DNA from: Burkholderia aenigmatica
GTDB lineage: Bacteria; Pseudomonadota; Gammaproteobacteria; Burkholderiales; Burkholderiaceae
Length of the DNA: 59,443 nucleotides
Direction of reading: 5' to 3'
NCBI RefSeq assembly: GCF_902499175.1
Contig: NZ_CABVQC010000061.1
Span: 1-59,443 of the forward strand
Shown: piece by piece, positions 17,908-27,019 of the stretch
Layout of the letters: every line of letters starts with the position of its first letter
Position numbering within the stretch: position 1 is the stretch's first letter
Notes under the pieces: model-generated
What the model was told of the DNA's origin: nothing
Database searches by the model: none
What the model saw: only the letters and a program-made list of their open reading frames with translations
Translations under genes and position numbers: made by a program

Positions 17908-18287
17908 GCGTTCGCCTGGAAATACGCGGTCGCGGGGCGCCGGAACATCAGGTAGACGAACAGCGCAAACAGCAGGACGCCCGGAATCAGCACCGCGTAC
18001 ATCGACGCCGGCATGTTGACGAACGAGAACACGAAGCTGAACACGGACGTCGCGATGTAGGTCTTGCGCGACCATTCGCGCCCCTTGAGGATCGCGATGC
18101 CGACCACGATGTTCACGACTTCGAGGATCACGCTGATGCCGAGCGTCGCCCAGACCGGCAGCAGGTAGTGCGACAGCAGCGCCTGGGTGGTCGGCATGCC
18201 GATGGTGAAGGGCGTATAGACGCACGTGATCGCGTTGGTCACGATGATGATCCACGCGAGAATGGTCAGCGAAATCGGTCTTTTCAT
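17904..18287 (-). CDS. Small membrane protein, unknown function
   Basis: A 127-residue protein with four hydrophobic segments (about residues 7-28, 38-62, 76-95, 96-115). The start at 18287 (MKRPISLTILAWIIIV) is supported by AAGGAAAA just upstream; the frame open to 18380 has no RBS. First gene of a two-gene minus-strand operon with the four-helix protein downstream. The positive-inside pattern (KRP at the N-terminus, GREWSRK in the middle loop) suggests both termini are cytoplasmic. No known family is recognised. Confidence 0.78.
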   Translation of the reverse strand: MKRPISLTILAWIIIVTNAITCVYTPFTIGMPTTQALLSHYLLPVWATLGISVILEVVNIVVGIAILKGREWSRKTYIATSVFSFVFSFVNMPASMYAVLIPGVLLFALFVYLMFRRPATAYFQANA

Positions 18288-18443
18288 TGTGTTTTCCTTG
18301 TTATTCGCCGCCATGGTGGCCCCCGGGACGGCGCGCTCGCGGTCACGATGGCCGCGGTCGGGCCATTGTCGGGGAAGCACGCGGCGAACGCAACGACCGC
18401 CCCGCGCCGCCCGCCCCGCCCGCCGCCTGCGGTGCGTGCGCGG

Positions 18444-19730
18444 CTAACCCGCGTCCGCTGCGTCGTCGCCCCAGTCGATATCGCCGCACAGCACGCGCTG
18501 CGTATCGCCGACGCGCACGGCCACCGACAGCGTCACGCACGGCTGCGCCTCGTTGATCGACAGGTACGGCCGCGTGACCTGCACGCGCCCCGGCTCGGCG
18601 ATCGCCGAGCGGAAATACGGCCGGCGCAGCCAGTTCGCGCCCTGCGCGTCCGCGAGCGGCGAGAAGCGCGCCTCGGCGAGCGCGCGGTCGGCGCGCAGCA
18701 CGACGTTGCGGCCCGACTGGCGGCCGTGCGCGTCGAGCAGGAAGCAGCGCGCGGCGGCATCCAGCGCGAGGAAGTTCCAGCACACCTCGTCGAGCGGCTC
18801 GCCGGCCGCCAGGCGCTCGGCCGCGCGTTCGAACGCGCGCAGGTACGGCGCGAGCCGCTGCGCATCGCGCCGCTCGCGCGCGTCGGTCTGCTGCCGAAAA
18901 CGCTCGGTCAGCTCACCGATGCAGCCCGTCGCGGCCGCGCTGTCGGGCAGCCCCGGCGCCGGCCGGCCGAAGTAGTAGCCCTGCACGAAATCGGCCTCGC
19001 ACGACAGCGCGATCTGCGCCTCGTGCTCGGTCTCGATGCCCTCCACCAGCACCAGCTTGCCGGCTTCGTGCAGCAGCGTCACGAGCCCGTGCAGGATCGC
19101 GGTGAGCCCGGTACGGTGCGCCGCGTGCGACAGCATGATCCGGTCGAGCTTCACGATGTCCGGGTTCAGTTGCCAGATCCGCTCGAGGTTCGAATGGCCC
19201 GCGCCGAAATCGTCGAGCGCGATCAGGAAGCCGTGCGTGCGGAATTCGCGCACGGCCTCGGCAAGCCGCTCGACGTCTTCCGCGCGCTGTTCGAGCACTT
19301 CGAGCACGATGCGGCGCGGCGGCATGCCGAGCCGCTTCAGGTTCGCAAGCAGCGCGGCCGCCTGGAACGGATCGGTGAGCACGCCCGGATGGACATTGAG
19401 GAACAGCCACTCGCGCTCGGCGCCGAGCAGCGCGAAGTTCTCGAGATGCAGCGCCTGCGCGAGCCGGTCGAGCTGCAGCAGTTCGCCCTGGCGCGCAGCC
19501 TCGCCGAACACGTCGAGCGGCGACACGGCGCGGTCGAGCGCATCGTGCGCGCGCAGCAGCGCCTCGTAGCCCACCGCACGCTGGTGCGACAGGCTGAAAA
19601 TCGGCTGGAATACGGTCGTGAGCGTCAGGTCGCGGTGCTGCGTCGCCAGACGTTCGAGGCCGGAACTCACCTCCCGCTCGAACCGGTACGGCGATGCGGC
19701 GGCCGGACGCTCCTGTTGCACGATCGTCAT
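18444..19730 (-). CDS. EAL-domain c-di-GMP phosphodiesterase with C-terminal sensor domain
   Basis: A 428-residue soluble protein. The EAL domain (about residues 30-260) keeps the catalytic set: Glu in EALLR near 56, Asn in LFLNVHP near 113, Glu in VLEVLEQ near 144, Asp-Asp in ALDDFGAG near 171, Lys in VKLDR near 193, Glu in VEGIETE near 229 and Gln in FVQGYYFGRP. An active phosphodiesterase is therefore expected. The C-terminal about 140 residues (CWNFLALD... RRPYFRSAI... RPYLSINEAQPCVTLSVAV) look like a PAS/Cache-like domain as in YkuI, which may sense a ligand. GGAGGAAGG lies directly upstream of the start. It is divergent from the antiporter gene. Confidence 0.9.
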   Translation of the reverse strand: MTIVQQERPAAASPYRFEREVSSGLERLATQHRDLTLTTVFQPIFSLSHQRAVGYEALLRAHDALDRAVSPLDVFGEAARQGELLQLDRLAQALHLENFALLGAEREWLFLNVHPGVLTDPFQAAALLANLKRLGMPPRRIVLEVLEQRAEDVERLAEAVREFRTHGFLIALDDFGAGHSNLERIWQLNPDIVKLDRIMLSHAAHRTGLTAILHGLVTLLHEAGKLVLVEGIETEHEAQIALSCEADFVQGYYFGRPAPGLPDSAAATGCIGELTERFRQQTDARERRDAQRLAPYLRAFERAAERLAAGEPLDEVCWNFLALDAAARCFLLDAHGRQSGRNVVLRADRALAEARFSPLADAQGANWLRRPYFRSAIAEPGRVQVTRPYLSINEAQPCVTLSVAVRVGDTQRVLCGDIDWGDDAADAG

Positions 19731-20026
19731 GCCTTCCTCCTGGTGTTGCCTTCGAACGCGGCGCCCGACGAAGCGAACGGCGCGTGCAATGTCATGGTTG
19801 GACCCTCGGTTGCCCGGTCAGCGCCGGACGGCTGCCCCACCTCAAGCAAGCTCCGTGCAAGGCACGGGCAACCCGCGTGCCGCGGTGATGCACGGGGCTG
19901 CCGCACCACCGCGGCGCACGTCGCGCGCACCATTTTCGTGCATACGCACCGGCCGCTCGAACGCATCCGTCACGTCATCACGCTACACTCCGTACGATCG
20001 TTTCATTCCCCGTATTCGCCGTATCG

Positions 20027-21694
20027 ATGGAAATCGTCTTCACCGTCCTGATCCTGCTGCTGACCGTCGCGCTGTCCGGCGCCATCACGCGCATCCTGCC
20101 GTTCCAACTGCCGTTGCCGCTGATGCAGATCGCGTTCGGCGCGATGCTCGCATGGCCGAAGCTGAACCTGCACGTCACGTTCGATCCCGAAATCTTCATG
20201 CTGCTGTTCATTCCGCCGCTGCTGTTCGCGGACGGCTGGCGGATTCCGAAGCGCGAGCTGTACTTGCAGCGCCGCGCGATCCTGATGCTCGCATTCGGGC
20301 TCGTGTTCATGACGGTACTCGCAGTGGGCTACTTCGCGCACTGGCTGATACCCGAGTTGCCGCTGCCGATCGCGTTCGCGCTCGCGGCCGTGCTGTCGCC
20401 GACCGATGCGGTCGCGCTGTCCGGCATCGCCGGCCGTGGCCGGATCCCGCCGCAGCTGATGCACATCCTCGAAGGCGAGGCGCTGATGAACGACGCGTCG
20501 GGCCTCGTCGCGCTGAAATTCGCGATCGCGGCCGCGCTGACCGGCATGTTCTCGCTGCGCGACGCGTCGATCACGTTCGTGATCGTCGCCGCGGGCGGGC
20601 TCGCGACGGGCGCGATCGTGTCGTGGGCGTTCAGCGCGCTGTCGACGCGCTTCCTGAACGCCGAGCAGGAAGGCGATCCGGCCCCCGGTATCGTGATGAC
20701 GCTGCTCGTGCCGTTCGCGGCCTACCTGTTCGCCGAGCACCTCGACCTGTCGGGCGTGCTGGCGGCCGTGTCGGCCGGGATGATGATGAATTACACGAGT
20801 TTCTCGCGCAAAAGCACCGTCGCGTCGCGCGTGCGCGCCGAAAGCACGTGGGCGATGATCGAGTTCGTGTTCAACGGCATGGTGTTCATCATGCTCGGGC
20901 TGCAGCTGCCGCACATCATCGGCCGCACGCTCGTCGACGCGCACCACACGAGCGACGCGCTCGTCGGCCGGATGATCTTCAACGTCTGCGCGATGATGCT
21001 CGCGCTGTATGCGATCCGCTTCCTGTGGGTCTGGCTGCTGCGCTGGTTCGCGAGCCGCCGCGCGGCGCGCCAGGGCCTCGCGGGCACGATGGCCGGCGTG
21101 CGCACGATCGCGGTGATGACGGTCGGCGGCGTGCGCGGCGCGGTCACGCTCGCGGGCGTGCTGTCGATTCCGGTCGCGCTGTCCGACGGCGTGCCGCTGC
21201 CGGGCCGCGACACGGCGATCTTCGTCGCGTCGGCCGTGATCCTCGGCTCGCTCGTCGTCGCGGTGATCGGCCTGCCGCTGCTGCTGCGCGGCGTGCGCTC
21301 GGCGCGCAGCCCGCTCGGCGACGAGGAACGCGCCGCGCGCGCGGCCGCCGCGCAGGCCGCGATCCGCGCGATCGACTCGTCGCACGACGCGATCTCGGTC
21401 GATCTCGACGAATCGGGCGCCGCACGCTGTGCCGACATCTCCGCACGCGTGATGGACCAGTACCGCCGCCGCCTCGCGACGCTCGCCGAGGACGGCCCCA
21501 CGCCGCGCGCGGAAGCGAAGCAGGCCGAAACGATGGAACTGCAGATGCGGATCGCGGCCGTGCGCGCGGAACGCTCCGCGCTGTACCGGCTGCGCAGCGA
21601 AAGCAAGATTTCCGACGAGACGCTGACGAAGCTGCTCCGCGAGATCGACCTGTCGGAGACTGCGCTGTCGACGCGCAAGAAAGGCCTTCTCTAA
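20027..21694 (+). CDS. Na+/H+ antiporter, CPA1 (NhaP/YjcE-like)
   Basis: A 555-residue inner-membrane exchanger. About 12 hydrophobic segments fill residues 1-420, with the CPA1 signatures FIPPLLFADGW near 64, VLSPTDAVALSGIAG near 124 and EGEALMNDASGLVALK near 152; the Asn-Asp of the latter is the ion-binding pair. A cytoplasmic tail (about residues 425-555) is Arg/Glu/Ala-rich and helical, probably regulatory. Expected role is Na+ or K+ extrusion against protons for pH and salt homeostasis. No strong RBS is seen before ATG 20027. It is divergent from the EAL gene and ends at a bidirectional terminator. Confidence 0.92.
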   Translation: MEIVFTVLILLLTVALSGAITRILPFQLPLPLMQIAFGAMLAWPKLNLHVTFDPEIFMLLFIPPLLFADGWRIPKRELYLQRRAILMLAFGLVFMTVLAVGYFAHWLIPELPLPIAFALAAVLSPTDAVALSGIAGRGRIPPQLMHILEGEALMNDASGLVALKFAIAAALTGMFSLRDASITFVIVAAGGLATGAIVSWAFSALSTRFLNAEQEGDPAPGIVMTLLVPFAAYLFAEHLDLSGVLAAVSAGMMMNYTSFSRKSTVASRVRAESTWAMIEFVFNGMVFIMLGLQLPHIIGRTLVDAHHTSDALVGRMIFNVCAMMLALYAIRFLWVWLLRWFASRRAARQGLAGTMAGVRTIAVMTVGGVRGAVTLAGVLSIPVALSDGVPLPGRDTAIFVASAVILGSLVVAVIGLPLLLRGVRSARSPLGDEERAARAAAAQAAIRAIDSSHDAISVDLDESGAARCADISARVMDQYRRRLATLAEDGPTPRAEAKQAETMELQMRIAAVRAERSALYRLRSESKISDETLTKLLREIDLSETALSTRKKGLL

Positions 21695-21733
21695 AGGGCA
21701 AGCTGCCGCTTCGGCGCAGCAGCAGCCCCATAA

Positions 21734-21763
21734 AAAACGGCGACGCACCAGCGTCGCCGTTTT
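21734..21763. terminator. Bidirectional terminator between antiporter and oxidoreductase genes
   Basis: AAAACGGCGACGC, loop ACCA, GCGTCGCCGTTTT. It sits between two convergent genes and carries A/T runs on both sides. Confidence 0.9.
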
Positions 21764-21783
21764 CACATCCGCCCTCGTTCGCG

Positions 21784-24700
21784 TTACTTCGCGACGACGA
21801 CCGGAATCCCCTTCAGCATCCCCGCGCCCTTCATCTCGTCGAGCGCATGCTGCACGGCCGCGCTCGTCGCCGCTTCGATGCCGAGCTGCAGCGCGAGCTC
21901 GCGCTCCGCGCGCTTCACGCCGGCCAGGTTGCGCACCTTCACGTGACCGAAGCCGCGCACGCGTGCGTGCAGGTCGGCCAGTTGCGTGACCTGCGCCGCA
22001 TTGCCGGCCGTCGTGGCGGCGAGCGCACGCGCGAGCGTCGTCTCGTAGTCGTCGGCCAGCGCACGCTCCATCCTGCGCTCGACGGTGCGGCCGAACGGAT
22101 CTAGCCACGTGCCGCGCAGGCTGCGCACGCGCGCCAGCATGCCGAACACCGGCCACATCCACTGGCCGAACACGCGCTTCTTCGGCGCGCTGCCGTCGCG
22201 CCCGGCCTTCGCGACCGTGGGCGGCGCCAGGTTGAACTTCACGCGATACGTCTGCCCCGGTACGCCTTCGAACTGCGCTTCGAGCGCGGTGCGGAACGCG
22301 TCGTCCGTGTACAGCCGCGCGACCTCGTATTCATCCTTCACCGCGAGCAGCCGGTAGAACGTCGTCGCGACCGCGTGTGTCAGCGCATCGTCGCCCTTCG
22401 CGCGTGCCGCGCTGACGAGCGCACGGTAGCGTTCGACATAGCGCGCGCCGCCGTAGGCATCGAGACGCGCTTCGCGATCGGCGATCAGCTCGGCGAGCGT
22501 CTCCGGCGCTGCGTGAGTGGCCACCGCGTGACGCGCGTTCCACAACGCATCGAGGCCCGCTGCGTCGCCAGCCGCCATCCGGCCGATCGAGAACGCGAGC
22601 TTGTTCATCGGCACGGCGACGTTGTTCAGCTCGATCGCGCGCATCATCGCGGCGAGCGACACCGGCACGAGGCCGAGCTGCCACGCGTAACCGAGCATCA
22701 GGATGTTCGCGCCGATCGAATCGCCGAGGAACTTCGCGGCGAGCGCCTGCGCGTCGCAGCTCGACAGGTAGCCGTCGCCGGCCGCGTGATGCATCTTCTC
22801 GAGCAGCGCATCCGCATGCAGGTTCGCGTCGGGATTCTGCACGAACGACGCGTTCGGGATCCGGTGCGTGTTGACGACGATCCGCGAACGCTCGTGACGC
22901 ACCGTCTGCAGCGCCTCCGCGCTCGCGCCGACGACCATGTCGCACGCAAGCAGCACGTCGGCCTGCTGCGTGTCGATGCGCACCTGGTTCAGCCACCGGT
23001 CGCTCGATGCGATCCGCACGAACGACAGCACCGAGCCGCCCTTCTGCGCGAAGCCCATGAAGTCGAGCACCGACGCGCTCTTGCCTTCGAGGTGCGCGGC
23101 CATGCTGATCAGCGCGCCGACCGTCACGACACCCGTGCCGCCGACACCCGTCACGAGCATGTCGAACGGCGCCGCGTCGAGATGCGTGGCCGGCACCGGC
23201 AGCGCATCGACGCGCACGGCGAGCGCCGCTTCGTCGAATGCGGCACCCGCGGCCTTCTTCAGCGCCGCGCCTTCGACCGTCACGAAGCTCGGGCAGAAGC
23301 CGTTCACGCACGAATAGTCCTTGTTGCACGACGACTGGTCGATGCGGCGCTTGCGGCCGAGCGGCGTTTCCAGCGGCTCGACCGACAGGCAGTTCGACTG
23401 CACGCCGCAATCGCCGCAGCCTTCGCACACCGCGTCGTTGATGAACAGGCGCTTGTCCGGGTCGGGGAATTCGCCCTTCTTGCGGCGGCGGCGCTTCTCG
23501 GCCGCGCAGGTCTGGTCGTAGATCAGCACGGTGACGCCCGGCGTCTCGCGCAGCTCGCGCTGCACGGTGTCGAGCTCGCTGCGGTGATGGAACGTCGTGC
23601 CCGGCGGGAACTGGCCGTGATGGCCGTCGTACTTCTCCGGTTCGTCGGACACGACGACGAAGCGCGACACGCCTTCCGCCTCGACCTGCCGCGCGATCTG
23701 CGGCACCGAGATGCTGCCGTCGACCGGCTGGCCGCCCGTCATCGCGACCGCGTCGTTGTAGAGGATCTTGTACGTGATGTTCGCTTTCGCGGCGACCGCC
23801 TGGCGGATCGCGAGGATGCCCGAGTGGAAGTAGGTGCCGTCGCCGAGGTTCTGGAACACGTGCTTCGTGTTGGTGAACATCGCATGCGCGGCCCAGTCGA
23901 CGCCTTCGCCGCCCATCTGGATCAGCCCGGTCGTGTCGCGTTCCATCCATGACGCCATGAAATGGCAGCCGATGCCGGCCTGCGCGATCGAGCCTTCCGG
24001 GACCTTCGTCGACGTGTTGTGCGGGCAGCCCGAGCAGAAGTACGGCGTGCGCTTCACCGCGTCCGCCTCGTTCGACAGGATCTGCGGCGCGACGAGATCG
24101 ACGACGCGCTCGCGGCGGTCGAGCGCCGGCTTGTGGCGCGCGAGCCAGTCGGCGAACACCGGCAGGATCCGCGACGGGCGCAGCTCGCCGAGCTCGGACA
24201 GCAGGCAGCCGCCGGCGGCGTCGTGCTTGCCGAGCACGCGCGGGCGTGCGCCTTCCGTGCGGTTGTACAGGTAGTCCTTGATCTGCTGCTCGATGACGGG
24301 GCCCTTCTCCTCGATCACGAGCACTTCTGAAAGCCCGTCGACGAAGGTTTCGAGCCGCGTCATTTCAAGCGGATACGACAGGCCGACCTTGTAGATCCGC
24401 ACGCCGGCCGCGTCGAGGTCGGCCACCGTCAGGTCGAGGCGGCGCAGCGCTTCCATCAGGTCGAGGTGCGCCTTGCCGCAGGTCACGATGCCGACGTTCG
24501 CCTGCGCGCTCGGCGCGATCCACTTGTCGATGCTGTTGGTGCGCGCGAAATGGCGCACCGCGTCGAGCTTCGCGGCGAGGCGCGCCTCGATCGTGAGGCT
24601 CGGCAGGTCGGGCCAGCGGTTGTGCAGGCCGCCCGCCGGCGGCGTGAAGCCTTCCGGTGCCGGCCACTGCGTCTGCAGCGCGTCGAGGTCGACGGTCGAA

Positions 24701-25356
24701 CCCGATTCGACCGTTTCCGAGATCGCCTTGAAGCCGACCCACGTGCCCGAGTAGCGCGACAGCGCCCAGCCGTACAGGCCGAATTCGAGCATGTCGGCGA
24801 TGTTCGCCGGGTTCACGACCGGCATGTGCCACGCGATCATCGCGAAGTCGCTCTGGTGCGGCATCGACGACGACACGCAGCCGTGGTCGTCGCCCGCGAC
24901 GACGAGCACGCCGCCATGCGGCGACGAACCGTACGCGTTGCCGTGCTTCAGCGCGTCGCCCGCGCGATCGACGCCCGGGCCCTTGCCGTACCACATCGCA
25001 TACACGCCCTCGACCGTGCGCTCGGGATCGGCCTCGACGCGCTGCGTGCCGAGCACGGCCGTGCCGCCGAGTTCCTCGTTGATCGCGGGCAGGAAGCGCA
25101 CGCCGCCGGCGTCGAGCAGTTTCTTCGCCTTCCACAGCTGCTGGTCGACCATGCCGAGCGGCGAACCGCGATAGCCGCTCACGAAGCCGGCGGTGTTGAG
25201 CCCCTGTTCGGCGTCGACCGTGCGCTGCATCAGCAGCAGGCGAACCAGCGCCTGCGTGCCGGTCAGGAAGATCCGGCCGCGCGTCGCGGTCAGGTTGTCG
25301 GTCAGGCGGTAGTCGGACAGGGCAGGCGTGCCGTCGACGGGCAAGCGGGCAGTCAT
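21784..25356 (-). CDS. Indolepyruvate:ferredoxin oxidoreductase family fusion protein
   Basis: A 1190-residue enzyme joining IorA-like and IorB-like parts in one chain, as common in beta- and alphaproteobacteria. The N-terminal part has GFVSGYRGSPLGMVD near 42 and the VVAGDDHGC segment near 152; the TPP-binding region appears as GIGCHFMASWMERDT then MGGEGVDWAAHAMFTN near 480. A Cys-rich segment near residues 640-690 (CEGCGDCG, SNCLSVEP, SSCNKDYSCVNGFCP) suggests Fe-S binding. The gamma domain follows (VTGVGGTGVVTVGALI near 735), then a C-terminal extension. It probably decarboxylates aryl- or branched-chain 2-oxoacids to acyl-CoA with ferredoxin. ATG 25356 is preferred over 25398: MTARLPVDGTPALSDYRL starts after a GGAG. 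Confidence 0.93.
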   Translation of the reverse strand: MTARLPVDGTPALSDYRLTDNLTATRGRIFLTGTQALVRLLLMQRTVDAEQGLNTAGFVSGYRGSPLGMVDQQLWKAKKLLDAGGVRFLPAINEELGGTAVLGTQRVEADPERTVEGVYAMWYGKGPGVDRAGDALKHGNAYGSSPHGGVLVVAGDDHGCVSSSMPHQSDFAMIAWHMPVVNPANIADMLEFGLYGWALSRYSGTWVGFKAISETVESGSTVDLDALQTQWPAPEGFTPPAGGLHNRWPDLPSLTIEARLAAKLDAVRHFARTNSIDKWIAPSAQANVGIVTCGKAHLDLMEALRRLDLTVADLDAAGVRIYKVGLSYPLEMTRLETFVDGLSEVLVIEEKGPVIEQQIKDYLYNRTEGARPRVLGKHDAAGGCLLSELGELRPSRILPVFADWLARHKPALDRRERVVDLVAPQILSNEADAVKRTPYFCSGCPHNTSTKVPEGSIAQAGIGCHFMASWMERDTTGLIQMGGEGVDWAAHAMFTNTKHVFQNLGDGTYFHSGILAIRQAVAAKANITYKILYNDAVAMTGGQPVDGSISVPQIARQVEAEGVSRFVVVSDEPEKYDGHHGQFPPGTTFHHRSELDTVQRELRETPGVTVLIYDQTCAAEKRRRRKKGEFPDPDKRLFINDAVCEGCGDCGVQSNCLSVEPLETPLGRKRRIDQSSCNKDYSCVNGFCPSFVTVEGAALKKAAGAAFDEAALAVRVDALPVPATHLDAAPFDMLVTGVGGTGVVTVGALISMAAHLEGKSASVLDFMGFAQKGGSVLSFVRIASSDRWLNQVRIDTQQADVLLACDMVVGASAEALQTVRHERSRIVVNTHRIPNASFVQNPDANLHADALLEKMHHAAGDGYLSSCDAQALAAKFLGDSIGANILMLGYAWQLGLVPVSLAAMMRAIELNNVAVPMNKLAFSIGRMAAGDAAGLDALWNARHAVATHAAPETLAELIADREARLDAYGGARYVERYRALVSAARAKGDDALTHAVATTFYRLLAVKDEYEVARLYTDDAFRTALEAQFEGVPGQTYRVKFNLAPPTVAKAGRDGSAPKKRVFGQWMWPVFGMLARVRSLRGTWLDPFGRTVERRMERALADDYETTLARALAATTAGNAAQVTQLADLHARVRGFGHVKVRNLAGVKRAERELALQLGIEAATSAAVQHALDEMKGAGMLKGIPVVVAK

Positions 25357-25702
25357 GGGGGATGTCTCCGGATTGTGCTGTTCTGGGCTGCTCGGCAAGG
25401 CGTCAGGCGACGCTTGGGGGCCGGCAGCGAATGGCTCTATTTTTTCGCGCGGCGCCGAGAATGTTTTTTCTCATCTTGCTCGGACGGGGCCGGGGCGAGA
25501 AAAACTACGCAGGTTTTGGGGTGGTTTTGAGAGAGTTCTCGCGCTGCGCGGAATGAGTGGGGGTGTGCGGAGGTTGCGTGGCTGCGTGGGGGAAGCCGCG
25601 CGTTGGTGGAGGGTGTGGCGGGATGCCGGGGCGTCGCCCGCGGGGCGGCGAAGGGCGTCTGAGCCTTTTCTGACGGGGATTTGAGCGGATCGAGGCGGCA
25701 TC
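25357..25702. other. Non-coding sequence between the oxidoreductase gene and the repeat array
   Basis: No convincing gene. The sequence is G-rich on the plus strand and holds several T-runs (for example near 25440 and 25466). Promoter and leader of the minus-strand oxidoreductase gene should lie here. The tandem array begins at about 25703. Confidence 0.5.
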
Positions 25703-26460
25703 CTCACCGTTCGATTGCACAGCGTTTCGAGTGGCGTGGGGAGCGGATGTCCACAACGGAATCGGGCTGGCACGTCGCTGGTCGGAACGTCCTGCTCCCC
25801 GTTCGGATGCGCGGGGCTTCGTGCCCACTTTCGAGTGGATTCTGCTTCAGCCCGGTGCGGGTACTCATCGCCGGGATGCACAGGGGTTCGAGTGGTCGCA
25901 TGGGCGGGATATCCACATCGAAGCCGGCACGCGTTGCAGTTTCGGGCTGACACTCACCGTTGAATGACACAGGCGCGCGAGTGGTTGCGAGGCCTGGATA
26001 TCCACATCGCAACCGGCGCGCGTTTCGACGCCGAGCCGACCATCACGGTGGAAATACACGGGCACTCGCGTGGTCGCCGAGGCCGGATATTCACCACATG
26101 ACCGGCGCGGTTTCCGGCGTACGGACTCGCGCTTCTCCTCGACATGCACCGGCGTCGAATGGGCTCGGAGGTTGAACCGGCACCCTGATATTCACGCTGG
26201 AATGCGCGTTTCGGCCGATCGATCACCGACACTCACCCTCGAAATGCACAGCCCTTCGAGTCGTTTCGGGGGCGGGATATCCACACGGGAACGAGCACCG
26301 TATTCGATCACGCGCTCGCACTCACCGTCGAAATACACAGCGTTTCAAGTCTCTTCGGAGGGGAGATATCCACACCGCCTGCACCCGTTGCCCATTTACG
26401 AAGGCGCTCACGCTCACCGTTGCTGGGCGGCGTTTCGAGTCACATGCGATCAGGGCTTGA
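25703..26460 (+). repeat. Degenerate tandem array, left block (about 9 units, period about 89 bp)
   Basis: Units begin near 25703, 25797 (weak), 25863, 25952, 26040, 26133, 26230, 26319 and 26409. Each has a conserved left part (CTCACC, then TCGAAATGCACAG-like, then TTCGAGT) and a right part (GGATATCCACA-like) separated by about 15 bp, and then a poorly conserved spacer of about 30 bp. All units have the same orientation. The last unit lacks the right part and runs into the 3' end of the GNAT gene. The period varies from about 70 to 100 bp and is not a multiple of three, so it does not encode a repeat protein. GC content is visibly lower than in flanking genes. Confidence 0.85.
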
Positions 26461-26914
26461 AGCCGCGTGATGTGGAAAACGTTCTGGCGAGTCGCTGTCC
26501 GTCGCTCAAAAAGCCGTGCCGCGCGTAGAAGCGGTGGGCATCCGGCCGGTGGTCGCCACTCGTCACTTCCAGCTTCACGCATCCGGCCGCGTCGAACCAC
26601 CGCTCTGCAGCGGCCATCAGCGCACTGCCCACGCCGGACCCGCGATGGCGCTCATCGACGACCAGGCTGGTGATGCGTCCGAGGTAGCCTGCCGCGTGGA
26701 AAAGCGGCAGCGCGTGGAGACTGATGCTGCCGACGACCTCGCGTTGCACGACCGCCACGACGATCGCGTCCGTCGGACTCGGAAGCAACGCTTCGATCTT
26801 CGCGAGGATCAGCGACGGCGTAGCGTCGTAGCCGAGCTGGCTCAACAGTGCGGCAATGGCTGCGTGATCGGACGGCTGCGCGTCCCGGATCGCGAGGTTC
26901 GACGACGTGATCAA
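26450..26914 (-). CDS. GNAT family N-acetyltransferase embedded in the repeat array
   Basis: A 154-residue acetyltransferase. Acetyl-CoA-binding motif A is clear: SLVVDERHRGSGVGSALM near residues 83-100 with RGSGVG as the Q/RxxGxG/A loop; motif B is seen as DAHRFYARHGF near 125-135, with the Tyr typical of the general acid. Substrate unknown. The start is TTG at 26914, with GGGAG about 9 bp upstream. The gene sits between two blocks of the tandem array: its stop lies inside the last left-block unit, and the right block begins 105 bp before its start. Gene order suggests the array grew around it or moved with it. Confidence 0.85.
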   Translation of the reverse strand: MITSSNLAIRDAQPSDHAAIAALLSQLGYDATPSLILAKIEALLPSPTDAIVVAVVQREVVGSISLHALPLFHAAGYLGRITSLVVDERHRGSGVGSALMAAAERWFDAAGCVKLEVTSGDHRPDAHRFYARHGFLSDGQRLARTFSTSRGFKP

Positions 26915-27019
26915 GTCCGGCGCTCCCGAGGGAAAAATGTTCGTCGTTGCCGAGCGTTATCGCTCCGGGTATCCGCACCGCCAACGGCCGCCCCAGGCCG
27001 CCGGCCCGGACGGGCACCC

